Shown: in pieces, positions 22,115 to 34,559 of the stretch | Layout: every line of letters begins with the position of its first letter | Position numbering within the stretch: position 1 is the first letter of the stretch | Origin: Carallia brachiata | Lineage: Eukaryota > Streptophyta > Magnoliopsida > Malpighiales > Rhizophoraceae | Assembly: GCA_021464245.1 (NCBI GenBank) | Contig: JADCRB010000071.1 | Coordinates: 4,169,681 to 4,233,680, forward strand | DNA length: 64,000 nt | Direction: 5' to 3' | The notes under the pieces: model-generated | Told to the model about the DNA's origin: nothing | The model's input: the letters and a program-made list of their open reading frames with translations, nothing else | Database searches by the model: none | Made by a program: the position numbers and the translations under genes

Positions 22115-25100
22115 ATGAACGGCTTACTTCCAGTCTCAGTTCCTATTTTAGATGAGAAAAATTACAATCAATGGTGTGTGCAAATGAAAGTTTTGTTTAA
22201 CTACAATAAGTTGCTTACTGTTGTTGCGAACGACGTTGCAGAGCTTGCTACAGATGCAACAAAAGCACAGAAAACTACTCATCAAGATACGCAAAAGAAA
22301 GATAAAAAGACACTTTATTTCATTTATTAAGTGGTGAATCATGAGAATTTCTAGAAGATTGCAAGAGCAATCTCATCTAAGCAAGCATGAGATATTTTAA
22401 CGACGTTTTTTTAAAGTGCGGATAAAGTTAAGAAGGTGAAATTCTAAATCTGACGATGTGAGTTTGAGTTGTTGCAAATGAAAGCCTAAAAAATTGTTTC
22501 AGTTTGCATAAGTAGAGTTCTCACCCTAACAAATCAGAAGAAAATCTATAAAGAGCAGCTTAATGATCCAGTAAAAGTTGAGAAGATATTGCAGACACTC
22601 ACGCTGCAATATGAGCACATCGTGGTTGCAATTGAAGAAATACATGATTTGTCCCAGACATTAGTTGATGTATTAACGGGCATATTGCAAGCTCATAAAC
22701 AACGCATAAATAAAAAGTGCATTAAGAAGCTAATAGAACAAGCCCTCCAAAGTTAAGCTTCCATCAAAGGCGAGCAAAGTGATCAATCAAAGCAAAAAAA
22801 AATTCCTCTCGTGGAAAAGGATGAGAACATGGTGGATCCTACAATAATAGAGGTCGAGGAAGTAACTAAAATAATTATGGAGGTGGAGACAATCATTATA
22901 ATGATCAAAGGAATTCAGAACAGACTAACAGAGGTCGTGGTCAAGGTTGAGGCCAAGGAAGAGGTCAAGGCAGAAGAAGGCATGACAAATCTAATGTTGA
23001 GTGTTACTTATGCCACAAAAGTAGTCAATGTTCTCATGAGTGCTGGTTGAAAGAAAACAATCAGACAGCTCATTGTGCATAAGAGGGAGATAATAATGGA
23101 AATCAAACCCTTATGATGGTTACTGCAGCCACTGAAATACCAAATTACAATATATGGTTCCTAGACATCACATGTACCAATCATATGTGTGGAAATAAAG
23201 AGTTTTTTGTTGATCTTGATGAGTCAATCCATGCCACGATCAAGTTTGCAGATGATAGCAATGTTCTAGTAATAGGAAAGGGGTGTATCCTCATCAAGTT
23301 AAAGAATAAAGACCATAATTATATCTCAGATGTGTTCTATATACCAGATATGAAGACAAACCTTCTCAGTTTGGGCTAATTGGTGGAAAACGAGTATAAC
23401 ATTACGTTACATGATAATTGTCTCTCAATTACTGACCGCAAAGGTACACTAGTTTTGAAATCCCTTTTGACGAAGAATAGATGTTTGGAGTTGATATTGC
23501 CACTGATGTTTACACTTGTCTTAATGCCGTTGTTAAAGACCAGTCTTAGCTATGGCATCTTCGTTTTGGTCATCTGAATTTTCGCAGTTTGAAACTGCTT
23601 ACACAGGATAATATAATGACAGATTTTCCCAGGATAAATTATCCGAATCAAATTTGTAAGGCTTGCATTCTAGCAAAACTGAGAAGATTGGCTATTGTGA
23701 AAAGAAGGACTTGGCGTGCAACGCATCCACTCCAGCTTATTCACTTAGATGTTTGTGACCCAATGAGTGTTCTATCAATTAGGAACAATAGGTATTTTCT
23801 TACCTTCATTGATGATTTTTCAACGAAGACTTGGATTTATTGCATGCAAAGGACGTTTGAAGTGTTTGATTGTTTTAAGTTTAAGGTGTTTCTTAAAAGG
23901 TAGAGTGGCTATTATACAAACATTTTGCAAACTAATACTAATAATGAGTATGTGTCTAATGAGTTCAAGGAGTATTGTGAAGCACATGAAATAAAGCTTG
24001 AAGTCACGTTTCCTTATATACCACAGCATAATGGAGTTGCTGAAAGAAAGAACAGATCGATTATGAATATGACGAGAAGTTTGTTAAAGGCCAAAGGTGT
24101 GCCCAATCCCTTTTGGGCAGAAGTTGTGTTGTGTTATGTTTATTTGTTGAACAGGTCTCCAACAGCAAGTATTCAGAACATCACTCCTGAAGAAACATGG
24201 ATCAATTTTAAGCTTAGTGTGAGGCATTTGAAGGTGTTTGGTTTTATTGCTTACGCTCTCGTTCTTACTAAGATGAGAAAAAAAGCTGGATTATCAAGAA
24301 GTGATGACAATTCTTCTTGGCTATTTAAAAGAAGGATACAAGTTGTTCAATCCTATGACAAAGAATGTGATTCTAAGCAGAGATGTGACCTTTACAGAAG
24401 ATGAAGCATTGAAATTTGATGTTGAGGAGTAAAATGATTCTCAGATACGTCCTGTTACTATTGTGGGAAAAGAGGAGTCTCAAGTTGCAGTCCTTAATGC
24501 AAATACAAAAGTTATTCTAGTTCCTGCATAAAATCCAACGCCACAAGCTTCCTAAAAGAATGAAAGGCCGAGGAAAAATTGCAAACAGTTAGTTAGATTA
24601 CAAGATCAAGAGGTAATCCCTAATAATACTGTTATTGATAATGGAGATATGGTGCATTTTGTGATATTTACAGATTGTGCACCTGTGTCGTTTGATGAGA
24701 CAATTCAAGACCCTAAGTGGGTTAATGCAATGAATGAAGAAATCAAGGCAATTGAGAAGAATAAAACTTGGGAGCTTATTAATATCTCATGAGGTCATAA
24801 AGCAATTGATGTGAAGTGGGTTTTTAAGATTAAGACGAAGTCAAATTGAGAAGTAGAGAGATACAAAGTAAGATTGGTAGCGAAAGGATTTTAATAACGT
24901 CATGGTTATAACTACTATGAGGTATTCTCTCTATTTCTCATATGAAAACTATTATACTTATAATTGCTTTGACTGCTCAGAATCATTGGAGAGTTCATCA
25001 AATGGATGTGAAGTCAGTTTTTCTTAATAATCCTCTTGAGGAGGAAGTTTCTGTGAAGCAACCCCTAGATTTTGTGCAGAAAGGTGCATAAGTTGAAAAA

Positions 25101-26170
25101 CACGTTGTATGACCTGAAGCAAGTACCTAGGGTAGGGAATAAATGCATTAATTCTTTTTTCTATAAAGCCAAGTTTTGGAAGTGTCCATCTAAGCATGCC
25201 TTATATATGAAAGTTGATGGTGATGGTAATATCTTATTGGTATGTGTATATGTTGATGACTTAATCTTTACATGCAACAATCCCAAAATGATTGAGGACT
25301 TTAAGAAGTCGATGATGAATGAATTTGAGATGATTGATTTCGAGCTAATGTCATATTTTCTTGGCATTGAAATGATTCGATAAGATGATATAATCTTTAT
25401 TTGTCAGAAGAGATATGCTACAAAGCTTTTGAAGAGGTTTTAGATGCATGATTGCAATTCAATAAGAACACCTGTTGAAGTTGACACTAAATTGTCTAAA
25501 AAAGGCGATAAAGCACGTGTTGATTCTACACACTCAAGGACATTGTTGAAAGTTTGAGGTACTTGACATGCACAAGGCTTGATATATCTTATGGTGTTGG
25601 TTTGATAAGCAAGTTTCTACAGTCTCCCCGTCAATCTCATATGTAAGTTGCTAAGATGATTATGCTATATATTAAAAGAACTTTTGATCATGGCCTACTT
25701 TATTCTTTATCTAAAAATTATGCTCTTGTAAGATATTTTGATAGTGATCAGGGTGGAAATGTTAATGATCTAGAAGCACCGTTGGTTATTGTTTCAATTT
25801 TGGCATACCTGCTTGTTTATAGTCATCGAAGAAACAATCTATTATTGCACTTTCGGCTTGTAAAGTAGAATATATAGCCGCAGCTTCTAGTGCTTGTCAA
25901 GCAGTTTGGTTGAGGAATTTATTTAATGAGATTTATGTTTCAGTTGAAGGTTTACGAAGATATTTGTTGATAATACTTCTGCAATTAATTTGGATAAGAA
26001 TCTAGTGACGCATGGAAGGGGTAAGTATATTGATACTCGTTTTCATTTTCTAGAAGATCAAATTGATAAAGGAGAGATTAAATTTGCCTTATTGCAAGTC
26101 TGCAGATTAAGTTGCTAATATTCTTACGAAACCGTTAAAGTATAATGCATTTGTAAAGTTGAAGCAGATG
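22115..26170 (+). pseudogene. gag-pol of Copia element 2, multiply interrupted
   Basis: Domain order is Copia-type. Gag starts at about 22115 with ILDEKNYNQWCVQMKVLF. A zinc-knuckle relic (CYLCHKSS...HEC) lies at about 23010-23045. The protease region at about 23150-23375 has LDITCTNHMCG where an LDTG/LDSG-type active site is expected. Integrase spans about 23560-24300, with QICKACILAK, HLDVCDPMS and PQHNGVAERKNRS. RT spans about 24700-25380, with WVNAMNEEI, YKVRLVAKGF and VYVDDLIF (YVDD at about 25248). The RNase H region is about 25400-26110. At least ten in-frame stops and several frame changes are visible, so no functional polyprotein is encoded. Lineage within Copia is uncertain. Confidence 0.88.
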
Positions 26171-26209
26171 CTGGGATTGCAAGCATCACCAAATCATGAT
26201 TAAAAGGAA

Positions 26210-26417
26210 TGTTAAACTTAATCCAAATTTAGTTAATAATTATTATTTGAGTAGAAGTTGATTCTTTAGTCTGTTATCATTATTTGGCTAGAATTAGGAT
26301 TTTAATTTTTGCTAGTATATAAGGACGTGAGGTTTATATTTGAGTGTGCTCTTGTCATAATATTGTGCATTGTTATTTGGTTTAATAAAGTAAAGGTTCA
26401 ATCAAATAAATCTAACA
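26210..26417 (+). repeat. 3' LTR of Copia element 2
   Basis: Starts TGTTAAACTTAATCC and ends AAATCTAACA. It matches the 5' LTR at 21149-21355 end to end. Confidence 0.92.
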
Positions 26418-27240
26418 GTTGACATAATGCATAAGAAATTGTAAGTTACAATTATTAGCAATTTTCAAGACCTGATGGGCTATGTGTGCAAATAGATTTA
26501 GAAATTGAATTTTAAATTTCTACTAATAGGATATCTGAAAGGGTTTTAGTCATAGTTTAATTAACATTGGCTCTATTTAATGCATGTCAACTTGTCAAGT
26601 GCATTTTTGTCATATTTGTTTTGTGTCATGACACAAGGATTAACTACTAGGTATAAAGTAAAGATAAAAAATGATATGTTATAAACTAAATTAAATTCAT
26701 GTAAACTTCGGTGATTAATTGTTTGAGAATCTAAATAAAATAGACTATATTTATCATACGTATAAGTCCTTTTCGCAATGACAGGTTTTCCATAAGGAAA
26801 TTCTTATTGTTGAATAAGCTACAGAGAGTGAAGCAAGCTCTATTTGAAGGACAAATTAGTACTTCATTTATCAATGAGAGTCTGTTTAAGGGCTAAGTTT
26901 TTCCACTACACAAGCTACAAAGACCATTTTGTGTTTCATCCTTGGTAATGAGATATTAATTCTGCTATAGTATTCTATTCATGATATCTTAAGCTAGGCA
27001 ATGTGCCTCCTTGTTCTAAAGTAAAAAGAAACCCATAGTTTTTCTAGCAATATGTGACAAGCTTTTAGATGATAAGAAAATTGAGAATATGGTTATAAAC
27101 GATGGTAATCTCATTATAGACAGAGTTTTCCTTGACAATTGTGGAGAAGTTGTTTACCTACAGAAAGTACTAAAGATTGCAAAGACAGGTCTTCTAACAC
27201 ACGTATAAAACTAATATATCATCCCCTAGCCCCTAAAGCC
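26418..27240. other. spacer between Copia elements 2 and 3
   Basis: AT-rich sequence with no recognised gene or element. It may be decayed repeat DNA. Confidence 0.35.
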
Positions 27241-27282
27241 TATAAATGGCAACAGGGTAGGATGGGGGTGGGAATGGTCATC
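27241..27282. repeat. left piece of a G/C-ended repeat split by Copia element 3
   Basis: 'ggcaacagggtaggatgggg' and following G-rich sequence resemble the terminal parts of the hAT-type element at 56947-58222. They continue across the Copia insertion with 'aatacccgtccctctcccc' at 32740-32760. Confidence 0.5.
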
Positions 27283-27780
27283 TGTTGGAAAATATATCGA
27301 TAGATAGTTACATCAGTTTGTTTTAAGAAAAGAACTAAATTACAGTTGCAATTAAAAGAAATGACTCTTCATGGAAGAGGAGTGACTTTTAGTGGAAAAA
27401 GACATAACCTTTGTAGGAAAAAGATGTGACTTTTAGTATAAACAGCTGTGTCTGTTTATAGAAAGAGACATAATTCTTCAGAGAAGAGACAGAACTTTTC
27501 ATAAGTGTCTGTCCAAAATTTATAAATATGATGCCTCTGTCACCCAACAGTCGTTAATATTCTGATATATTCATTCTCCAAAAGTTCTTTTCTTCTTACA
27601 CTTAAAAAATTCTTGTTAGGGGGTTTAAAGGAGTTGATGTCTATAAACCCAAGGCTTTGTAAATCTTGAAGTGATTCGTTACAAACCCTATAGTAATTTG
27701 GAAGGGGACGAACATCACTTTAAAGACAATGATTATTCACGATACAAAACCTATTTGATTCCTACTCAATTTACCTAACA
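27283..27780 (+). repeat. 5' LTR of Copia element 3
   Basis: Starts TGTTGGAAAATATATCGATAG and ends caatttacctaaca. It is co-linear with 32245-32731. Confidence 0.93.
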
Positions 27781-27791
27781 ATTTTAAAGAT

Positions 27792-30700
27792 ATGTTTGCG
27801 ATAGAGTCAATGAGAGAATATATGACAGCAGCAATGCCTACTGCAATGAATGTTATGAATCAAGATGTAGTTTTGCTTGAGAGATTTGATGGGTTGAATT
27901 ATAATCATTGGAAAGATAAGATTCTATTTGTGTTGACAAAACAGAAGGTTGCTTATATTTTGGATCCCAATTTGGCTGAATTTCCTACTCCAAAAGAAGA
28001 TGACACATAAGCCATCAAGTTAGAACGCAAGAAAAAAGAAGATGATGAGGTGCTGTGCAGAGGACATATTCTTAACACTCTGTCAGATCGACTCTACGAT
28101 TTGTTTGCTTCTGTCAAGTCTCTAAAAGACATATGGACTATATTGGAAAATAAGTACAGCAACAAAAAAAAGATGTGGACAAATTTCCTCCTCTTAAATA
28201 TTTTAAATATACAATAGTGGAAAATTGAGATCTGTAGTGGATCAAGTAAATGAGTTGCAAATTCTTGTGTCCAAACTCAAAGACAACAAAACTGATGTAT
28301 CTGAACCACTTTAAGTGGGGCCTATCATAGCCAAGTTACCTCTTTGTTGGAATGATTACAAAAAGAAATATCTACATACAATAGAGGACATTACCATAGA
28401 ACGACTCATAAAGCATTTGCAAATTGAGGAGGAGACTTGAATTCGTGAAAACAAACATTTTGTTATATCAAGTTCTAAGGTAAACAATATTGAGTCTGAC
28501 ACAAGAGTACAAAATAATTTTGGTGGAAAAAAGAAGAAATATCCTGAGACAAATAACTGCAACAAGTCAAAAGGCCAAACTTGTTGTCATTATGAAAAAA
28601 AAAGGACATATCAAACATGAGTGCAAGTTCCTTAAGAAATTGAAGAAGGACAATGCCAAAAATGCTAATATGGTTGAACAAGAACCAACAAAAATAATTG
28701 CAATGATCTCAGAATTGCACATTAGCATTATTACTGAACTTCATATGGCTGTTATAACCGAGTCTAATGACTGCTAGTATGATTCTGGGGCTACTGTTCA
28801 TGTCTGCAACAATAAATCATTTTTCAAAGAATTTGAAGAGATAACAGAAGGACAAGAAGTGTTTATGGGAAATCAAAACACAGCAAAGATTCTTGGAGAA
28901 GAAAGTGTTGAGCTTCAATTTTCTTTAAAGAAGAAACTCATTCTTACTAATCTACTGTTTGTGCCCAAAATTAGAAAGAATCTCGTGTCTACTAACCTGT
29001 TAGGCAAGAAAGGTCTTAAGGCAATGTTAGAATTTGATAAATTGATCTTGTCAAGGAATAGAGTATTTGTTGGAAAAGGATACTCTTGTGATGGAATGTA
29101 TAAATTCAATATTAATAAAAATAATAATAATTTTGTTTATATTGTTGAGTCTTCTTCTACTTTATGGCATGAATGTTTAGCACATATTAATTATAATTCT
29201 ATAAGGTTTATGTCCAAACATGGATTGATTTCTTATGATCATGATAATGAAGAAATATGTGAAATATGTATCCAAACAAAAATGACTAAGAAACCTTTCC
29301 CTAGAGTAAACAAACATATAGAATTATTAGATATTGTGCATTCTGATATTTGTGAATTAAATGGCATATTAACAAAAGGAGCAAATAGATACTTTATAAC
29401 ATTTATAGATGATTCTTTTAGGTATACACATGTTTATTTGATGAAAAGTAAAGATCAAGCCTTTGACATGTTTAAATGTTACAAATCTGTTGTTGAGAAT
29501 CAAAAAAGCAAGAAAATAATGATCTTGCGAAGTGATAGAGGGGGTGAATAATTTCCTATAGAATTTATACAGTTTTTTGAGGAAAATAGAATTATACACC
29601 AAACTAGTGCTCAATATACCCCACAACAAAATGGGTTGGCAGAAAGAAAAAGTAGAACATTAGTAGACATAACAAATGCCATGATATTAAGAGTAGGATT
29701 GCCATTAAATTTGTGGGGAGAAGCTATACTAACAGTTTTTTATTTACACAATAGAATACCGTCCAAGAAGTTTAAAATTTTTCCATACGAATTATGGAAT
29801 ACAAGAAGACCAAATATAAGTTACATAAGAGTATGTGGATGTTTGGCATTTTACAAAGTGTCAGATCTAAAAAGGACAAAATTAGGTCTTAGAGTACTAA
29901 AAAGTGTGTTTATGGGTTATGCTGAAAATTCTAAAGCCTATAGGCTTTTGGATTTGGATTCTAATGTGATTGTAGAATCAAGAGATGTTGATTTCTTGGA
30001 AAATGATTTTTGTAAAGATTCTAACAATGTTGTAATACCCACATCACAAGAAACCAGTGCAAGTAATAGTCTTAATCCTGACAGTAAACTTAATGTTACT
30101 TCTACTAGCCTTAAGAGAAAAGGTCCTGAAGTTCCTTTGGAACCTAGGAGAAGTCAAAGAACTAGAAAAGAGAAAACATTCGGTTCTGATTTTATATCTT
30201 TTCAGTCTATTGTCTTCTTAATTGAAGGCAATAGGACAAAATTGATCATTAAAATACCCATATTACTTAATGTAGAAGATGATCCAAAGACATTTAATGA
30301 AGCAATGACTTCTAGAGATGCAACTTTTTGGAAAGAGGCAGTAAATGATGAAATGGATTCAATATTGTCTAATAATACTTGGATCCTAATAGATTTGCCT
30401 CTTGGATCAAAACCAATTGGTTGTAAATGGGTATTTAGGAGAAAATATAATTCATATGGATCTCTTCAAACATTTAAAGCTAGATTAGTAGCTAAAAGAT
30501 TTAGGCAAAAGGAAGGAATTGATTACTTTGATACTTATGCTCAAGTGGCATGAATAACGTCCATAAGAATACTGTTGGCTTTAGCATCAATATATAATCT
30601 GCATGTACATCAAATGGACATTAAGACTGCCTTTCTAAACGGTGATTTAGATGAAGAAGTATACATGGAGCAACCTAAAGGATTTATTCTTCCAGGAAAT

Positions 30701-31740
30701 GAAAATAAGGTTTACAAATTAATTAAATCCTTATATGCATTGAAGCAAGCTCAGAAAATTTTGGTGTGATCATATGCCTTTATGTTGATGATATGCTTAT
30801 TGTTGGAACCAATATGGAAGGTGTAAATCACACAAAGAAGTATTTAACTTCAAACTTCAAAATGAAGGATTTACATTAAGTTGATATTATATTGGGTATC
30901 AAAATTAGAAAGCATAGTAGGGGTTTTGCATTGAGTCAATCTCATTATATAGAGAAAGTGCTTTTTAAATATAGTCATTTGAAGATTAAATAAGCAAATA
31001 CCTCATTTGATGCATCAAAAAAATTGAATGTAAATTCTGAAAGGTTAGTTGCTCAGTTGGAGTATGCTAGTGTAATTGGTAGCTTAATGTACGCTATGAA
31101 TTACACTAGGCCAATTATTACTTTTGCAGTTTGTAAACTTTCTAAATATATAAGCAATCCTAGTATAGAACATTGGAAGGCAATAGTAAGAGTCCTTGCA
31201 TATCTAAAAAGAATGATCAATTTAGGACTGTTTTATAATAATTTTCCTACAGTACCTAGAAGGATATACTGATGCTAGTTGGATAACTAGTATTAGTGAT
31301 AATAAATCTACGTCTGGATGGGTTTTTACCATAGCAGGAGGTGCTGTTTCATGGGCTTCTAAGAAACAGATGCCTATAACTCATTCTACCATGGAATCAG
31401 AGTTTGTAGTGTTAGCTTCTACAGGCAAAAAAGCAGAATGGTTAAGGAATCTGTTACTTGATATTAAGTTGTGACCACAACTTGTTTCAACCATCTCTTT
31501 GCACTCTAATAGTGAAGGACCAACGTCTAAAGCTTTAAGTAAAATATACAATGATAAATCTAGACATATTGCCTCGAGACATGAATATGTAAGACAGTTA
31601 TTGTCTGAAGGTGTTGTCACAATTGTGTATGTATAGTCCTATAAAAATTTAGCTGATCCTTTCACAAAAGGTCTCTCGAGAGATATGATCGTGACAAGAT
31701 CAAAAGGAATGGAACTAAAACCTTTTGATAGCAATCAATA
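27792..31740 (+). pseudogene. gag-pol of Copia element 3, interrupted
   Basis: Gag begins at 27792 and contains LERFDGLNYNHWKDKILF and RGHILNTLSDRLYDLF. A zinc-knuckle relic ends KKGHIKHEC (about 28595-28625). The protease DSGATVHVCNN follows at about 28783-28815. A 230-codon open stretch (28859-29551) carries the GAG-pre-integrase HECLAHIN region, the C-X2-C at EICEIC and DIVHSDICE. After one TAA (29549) a 305-codon stretch (29636-30553) holds the integrase end AERKSRTLVD and LWGEAI, then the RT start with WKEAVNDEMDSI and FKARLVAKRF. RT then has MDIKTAFLNGDLDEEVYMEQ and LYALKQA, but jumps almost at once to YVDDML (30781), so about 40-50 residues are missing. RNase H has SGWVFTIAGGAVSWASKKQ and STMESEF (31311-31410). 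It is not functional. Confidence 0.9.
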
Positions 31741-32244
31741 ATGGGAACCCAACATTTACTAACTCAATATTTAATTAAAGGTTTAATGGGTAACAACAAG
31801 TTATTGATCCGTTGCGATAGCATTGAATTGATGTAATAAATAAACAATTCATATTCAATGCAAAAAGGATTTGAGGATGAGTGATACTCTTAATGAAGTT
31901 GGACTCACATAAAATATAGAACTTCACCTATATGAACATAAGAAGTTGTGCCGCTTCTAACAAAAGTATGAGGGTTTAACTTTTGTAAATGTTCATGAAA
32001 TCAGGATGGTAGCACAAGGCCATAAACATGCTGTATAATATGGTAAATTTCTCATTATGTAGAGAAAGACACATGTGTAGTATTTTCCGATTTTAACACA
32101 TAGGAATCTTGGTTTAAGTGTATATCACACCATTGATTTCGTTAAAGTCTTGAAATACTAACACTAATGAAAGGTTTAATTCGAAAGACACCTTTTATAA
32201 GTGTGAGCTTTGTAACAAACAATGTAGCTATCTAAGTGGGGGAT

Positions 32245-32731
32245 TGTTGGAAAGTATAACGATAGATAACTAAATTAGTTTATTTTTAAGAAAAGAACTA
32301 AATCACAGTTGCAATTAAAAAGACATAACTCGTCATGGAAGAGTAGTGACCCTTAGTGGGAAGAGACATAACCTTTGTAGGAAAAAATGTGACTTTTAGT
32401 ATGAAGAGTTGTGTCTGTTCATAGAAAGAGACGTGATTCTTTAGGGAAGAGATAGAACTTTTCATAAGTATCTGTCCAAAATTTATAAATAGGATGCCAC
32501 TTTTGCCCAACAATTGTTAATATTCTGATATATTCATTCTCCAAAAGTTCTTTTCATCTTATACTTGAGAAATTCTTATTATGGGGTTTAAAGGAGTTGT
32601 TGTCTCTAAACCCAAGACTTTGTAAATCCTGAAGTGATTCTTTATAAACCCTACAGCAATTTGGAAGGTGACGAATATAGTGATTATTCATGATACAAAG
32701 CCTATTTGATTCCTACTCAATTTACTTAACA
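32245..32731 (+). repeat. 3' LTR of Copia element 3
   Basis: Starts TGTTGGAAAGTATAACGATAG and ends caatttacttaaca. It is preceded by the polypurine tract 'aagtgggggat' (about 32234-32244). Confidence 0.93.
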
Positions 32732-32835
32732 TTATCCCAATACCCGTCCCTCTCCCCAGTAAGGAGATAGTTTAGAATCCCATCTTTTTTTCCATTAGAG
32801 ACTGCGGATCCCCTCTCCCATTCTGTCCCCGATCA
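32732..32835. repeat. right piece of the G/C-ended repeat split by Copia element 3
   Basis: Contains 'aatacccgtccctctcccc' and 'gcggatcccctctcccattc', the same style of C-rich terminal sequence as the hAT-type element at 56947-58222. It is the continuation of 27241-27282. Confidence 0.5.
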
Positions 32836-33713
32836 AGCAAATTACTTAAAATCATACTGGCTCAACCAAATTAGTTAAAGTGGAGTCTTGTTCTAAACAA
32901 CTCTTGGTTCCTTTAATTCAGTGTTCTTTTTTTATCTCAACTGTAGAACAAATACGAATACATTTGAAATTTATATTTTATCTAATTAAATATATTTGGT
33001 ATTTAGAATCCAAAAAACTTTTAGACACTCGTAACCACAATCAACAAAACAGGATGGCATAGAGTGTCAAGAAAAAAAAAAAAAAACCCCATATGAAATG
33101 TTAGAAGAACCAAGGAAATTAGTTATAAACAAATAATCCGAAGAACAAACGAAAATGAAAATAGAAGGGCATGGCTCAAGCTTCTTTAGTTGATTTTTAT
33201 TTGCCAATAGTGAATGCGACAGCCGTTGGGTTGTATTTTGGATTAGAGAAAGTTAATAAGTTAGGGATAGACGAAATTGCAAACGTGGAAATAAGTGGGA
33301 AAAATTTATGAACTCACATTTTTTTACTTCAAAAGGGAAAAAGGAAAAAAATTCTCTCAAATTTGCCTTTTTTTTTATAAAGAGAATAAAAAACTACTCC
33401 CAAATTATTCTTTTTATTCTCTTAAAAATGAAAAAAAAAATCATAATTTAAGTCCTTTTTTTCTCTTTTTGTTTTTTTTAAAAGAAACAGTACTCTTAAA
33501 TTCACCTTTATTTTTCTTTAAAAAATATTCAAAATGTAAGTCTCTTTTTTTCTTTTCAAAAAAAGTAGGTATAAAATAAATTTCCCAACAAGCATTATAA
33601 ATGTGTGCATAACAAAAATATAATACTAGTTAATAATAATGTGGTATTCAAATTTTACTTTCAGGCGATTGTCAATAGTGGCCAATTGGTATGCTTTTCA
33701 TTTGAATTTTTTA
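32836..33713. other. AT-rich spacer
   Basis: No gene recognised. 33295-33580 is a T/A-run-rich stretch whose open frame encodes only Lys/Phe low-complexity sequence. Confidence 0.4.
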
Positions 33714-34161
33714 CTAGAATGCCCGGGATAAGCATTATCAAGGCCTAAAATTTTATGTTTTTTTTTATTTGAAATCTAAACCTTTTAAATTTTTTTTTAA
33801 GATCTAAACTTTTTGAATTTTCTTTTGGAGGCCTAAACCTTTACCTTTTATTTTAGTTGAGTCCTTATATAATTAAACTGTTAGTTTTTCCATTTCATCA
33901 AATAGATACGAAACGAAACATTAAGATATATTCCTTTAGTCAAACGGAAAAACTCATTTCAACAAACAGATACGGTGCTAAATATTAACATATATTTTGT
34001 TAATAAAATGGAAAAACTAACGATTTGACTACAAAAGGACTAAAATATGATAAAAAGTAAAAGTTTAAACCTTAAAGGAAAGTTTAGAAGGTTTGGATCT
34101 CAAATAAAAAAAAAAAAAAACATAAAGGTTTAGGCCTTAAGTAATGTTTATCTCCTAGAAT
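33714..34161. mobile_element. MITE with long imperfect inverted repeats
   Basis: Two halves are inverted copies. The left half has 'gggataagcattatcaaggc', 'ctaaaccttt' and 'gttagtttttccatt'. The right half, read on the minus strand, has 'gagataaacattacttaagg', 'cctaaacctttatg' and 'gttagtttttccatt'. The direct repeat CTAGAAT flanks it (33714-33720 and 34155-34161), consistent with a target duplication of 7-8 bp. It has no coding capacity. The class is uncertain; hAT-like or Mutator-like is possible from duplication length. Confidence 0.75.
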
Positions 34162-34559
34162 ATTCGAAAATCTCTTACATATTTCAAGGGAAAAGAACAT
34201 CCATTTGAAACATTTTAATTGGATAAATTATATATAATTAATGAAGTTATATTTTGTTTATAAATAATGATACCTGCCACAATGTAAAATAGTTAAATAT
34301 TATTTTTTAAAACCATAAATTTATTTTACTAATTTTTATTAGTTATGTATAATTTTATCCAAAAATTGTCTTCATCTAGTCACAAAATATAACAAAAATA
34401 AAAATCTCTCTGAATTCCCATTCTTTAAATGGAAAATATTCGGTAGGATTCATTAAATGTAATCAAAGTGATGTGAATTTTTAAATAATTTAATTTAAAA
34501 AATAAAATAATATGTTAGATTCCATTAGATGAATTAGGTGATTATTTTATAACCCGCAT
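34162..34559. other. AT-rich spacer
   Basis: Nothing recognised. Confidence 0.35.

Larger units (their letters stand above)
21149..26417 (+). mobile_element. Copia LTR retrotransposon 2, complete outline, inactive
   Basis: About 5.3 kb with short direct LTRs of about 207 bp (21149-21355 and 26210-26417). The 3' LTR has textbook TGTTA...TAACA ends. A perfect primer-binding site TGGTATCAGAGC lies one base inside the 5' LTR (21357-21368), and a short purine tract (aaaaggaa) precedes the 3' LTR. Gag, protease, integrase, RT and RNase H are co-linear on the + strand but interrupted by many stops and frameshifts. Flanking 5-bp sequences do not match, so the target duplication has been lost or mutated. 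Confidence 0.92.
27283..32731 (+). mobile_element. Copia LTR retrotransposon 3, best preserved copy
   Basis: About 5.45 kb with direct LTRs 27283-27780 and 32245-32731, each TGTTGGAAA...TTAACA or CTAACA. Flanking 5-mers TCATC (27278-27282) and TTATC (32732-32736) fit a 5-bp target duplication with one mismatch. A purine tract (aagtgggggat) precedes the 3' LTR. The usual tRNA primer site is missing: the 5' LTR is followed directly by 'attttaaagatatg', so the leader appears deleted or mutated. Gag to RNase H are in Copia order with stops and one sizeable RT deletion. The element is inactive. Confidence 0.93.

Noticed and set aside
14369..32731. Possible endogenous pararetrovirus (caulimovirus-type) sequences
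   Set aside because: Domain order is protease-integrase-RT-RNase H with LTRs and a tRNA-Met primer site, which is Copia retrotransposon structure. No movement-protein or coat-protein-like region was seen.
33295..33579. A 94-codon + strand open frame rich in Lys and Phe
   Set aside because: It is encoded by alternating A and T runs and has low-complexity composition only.
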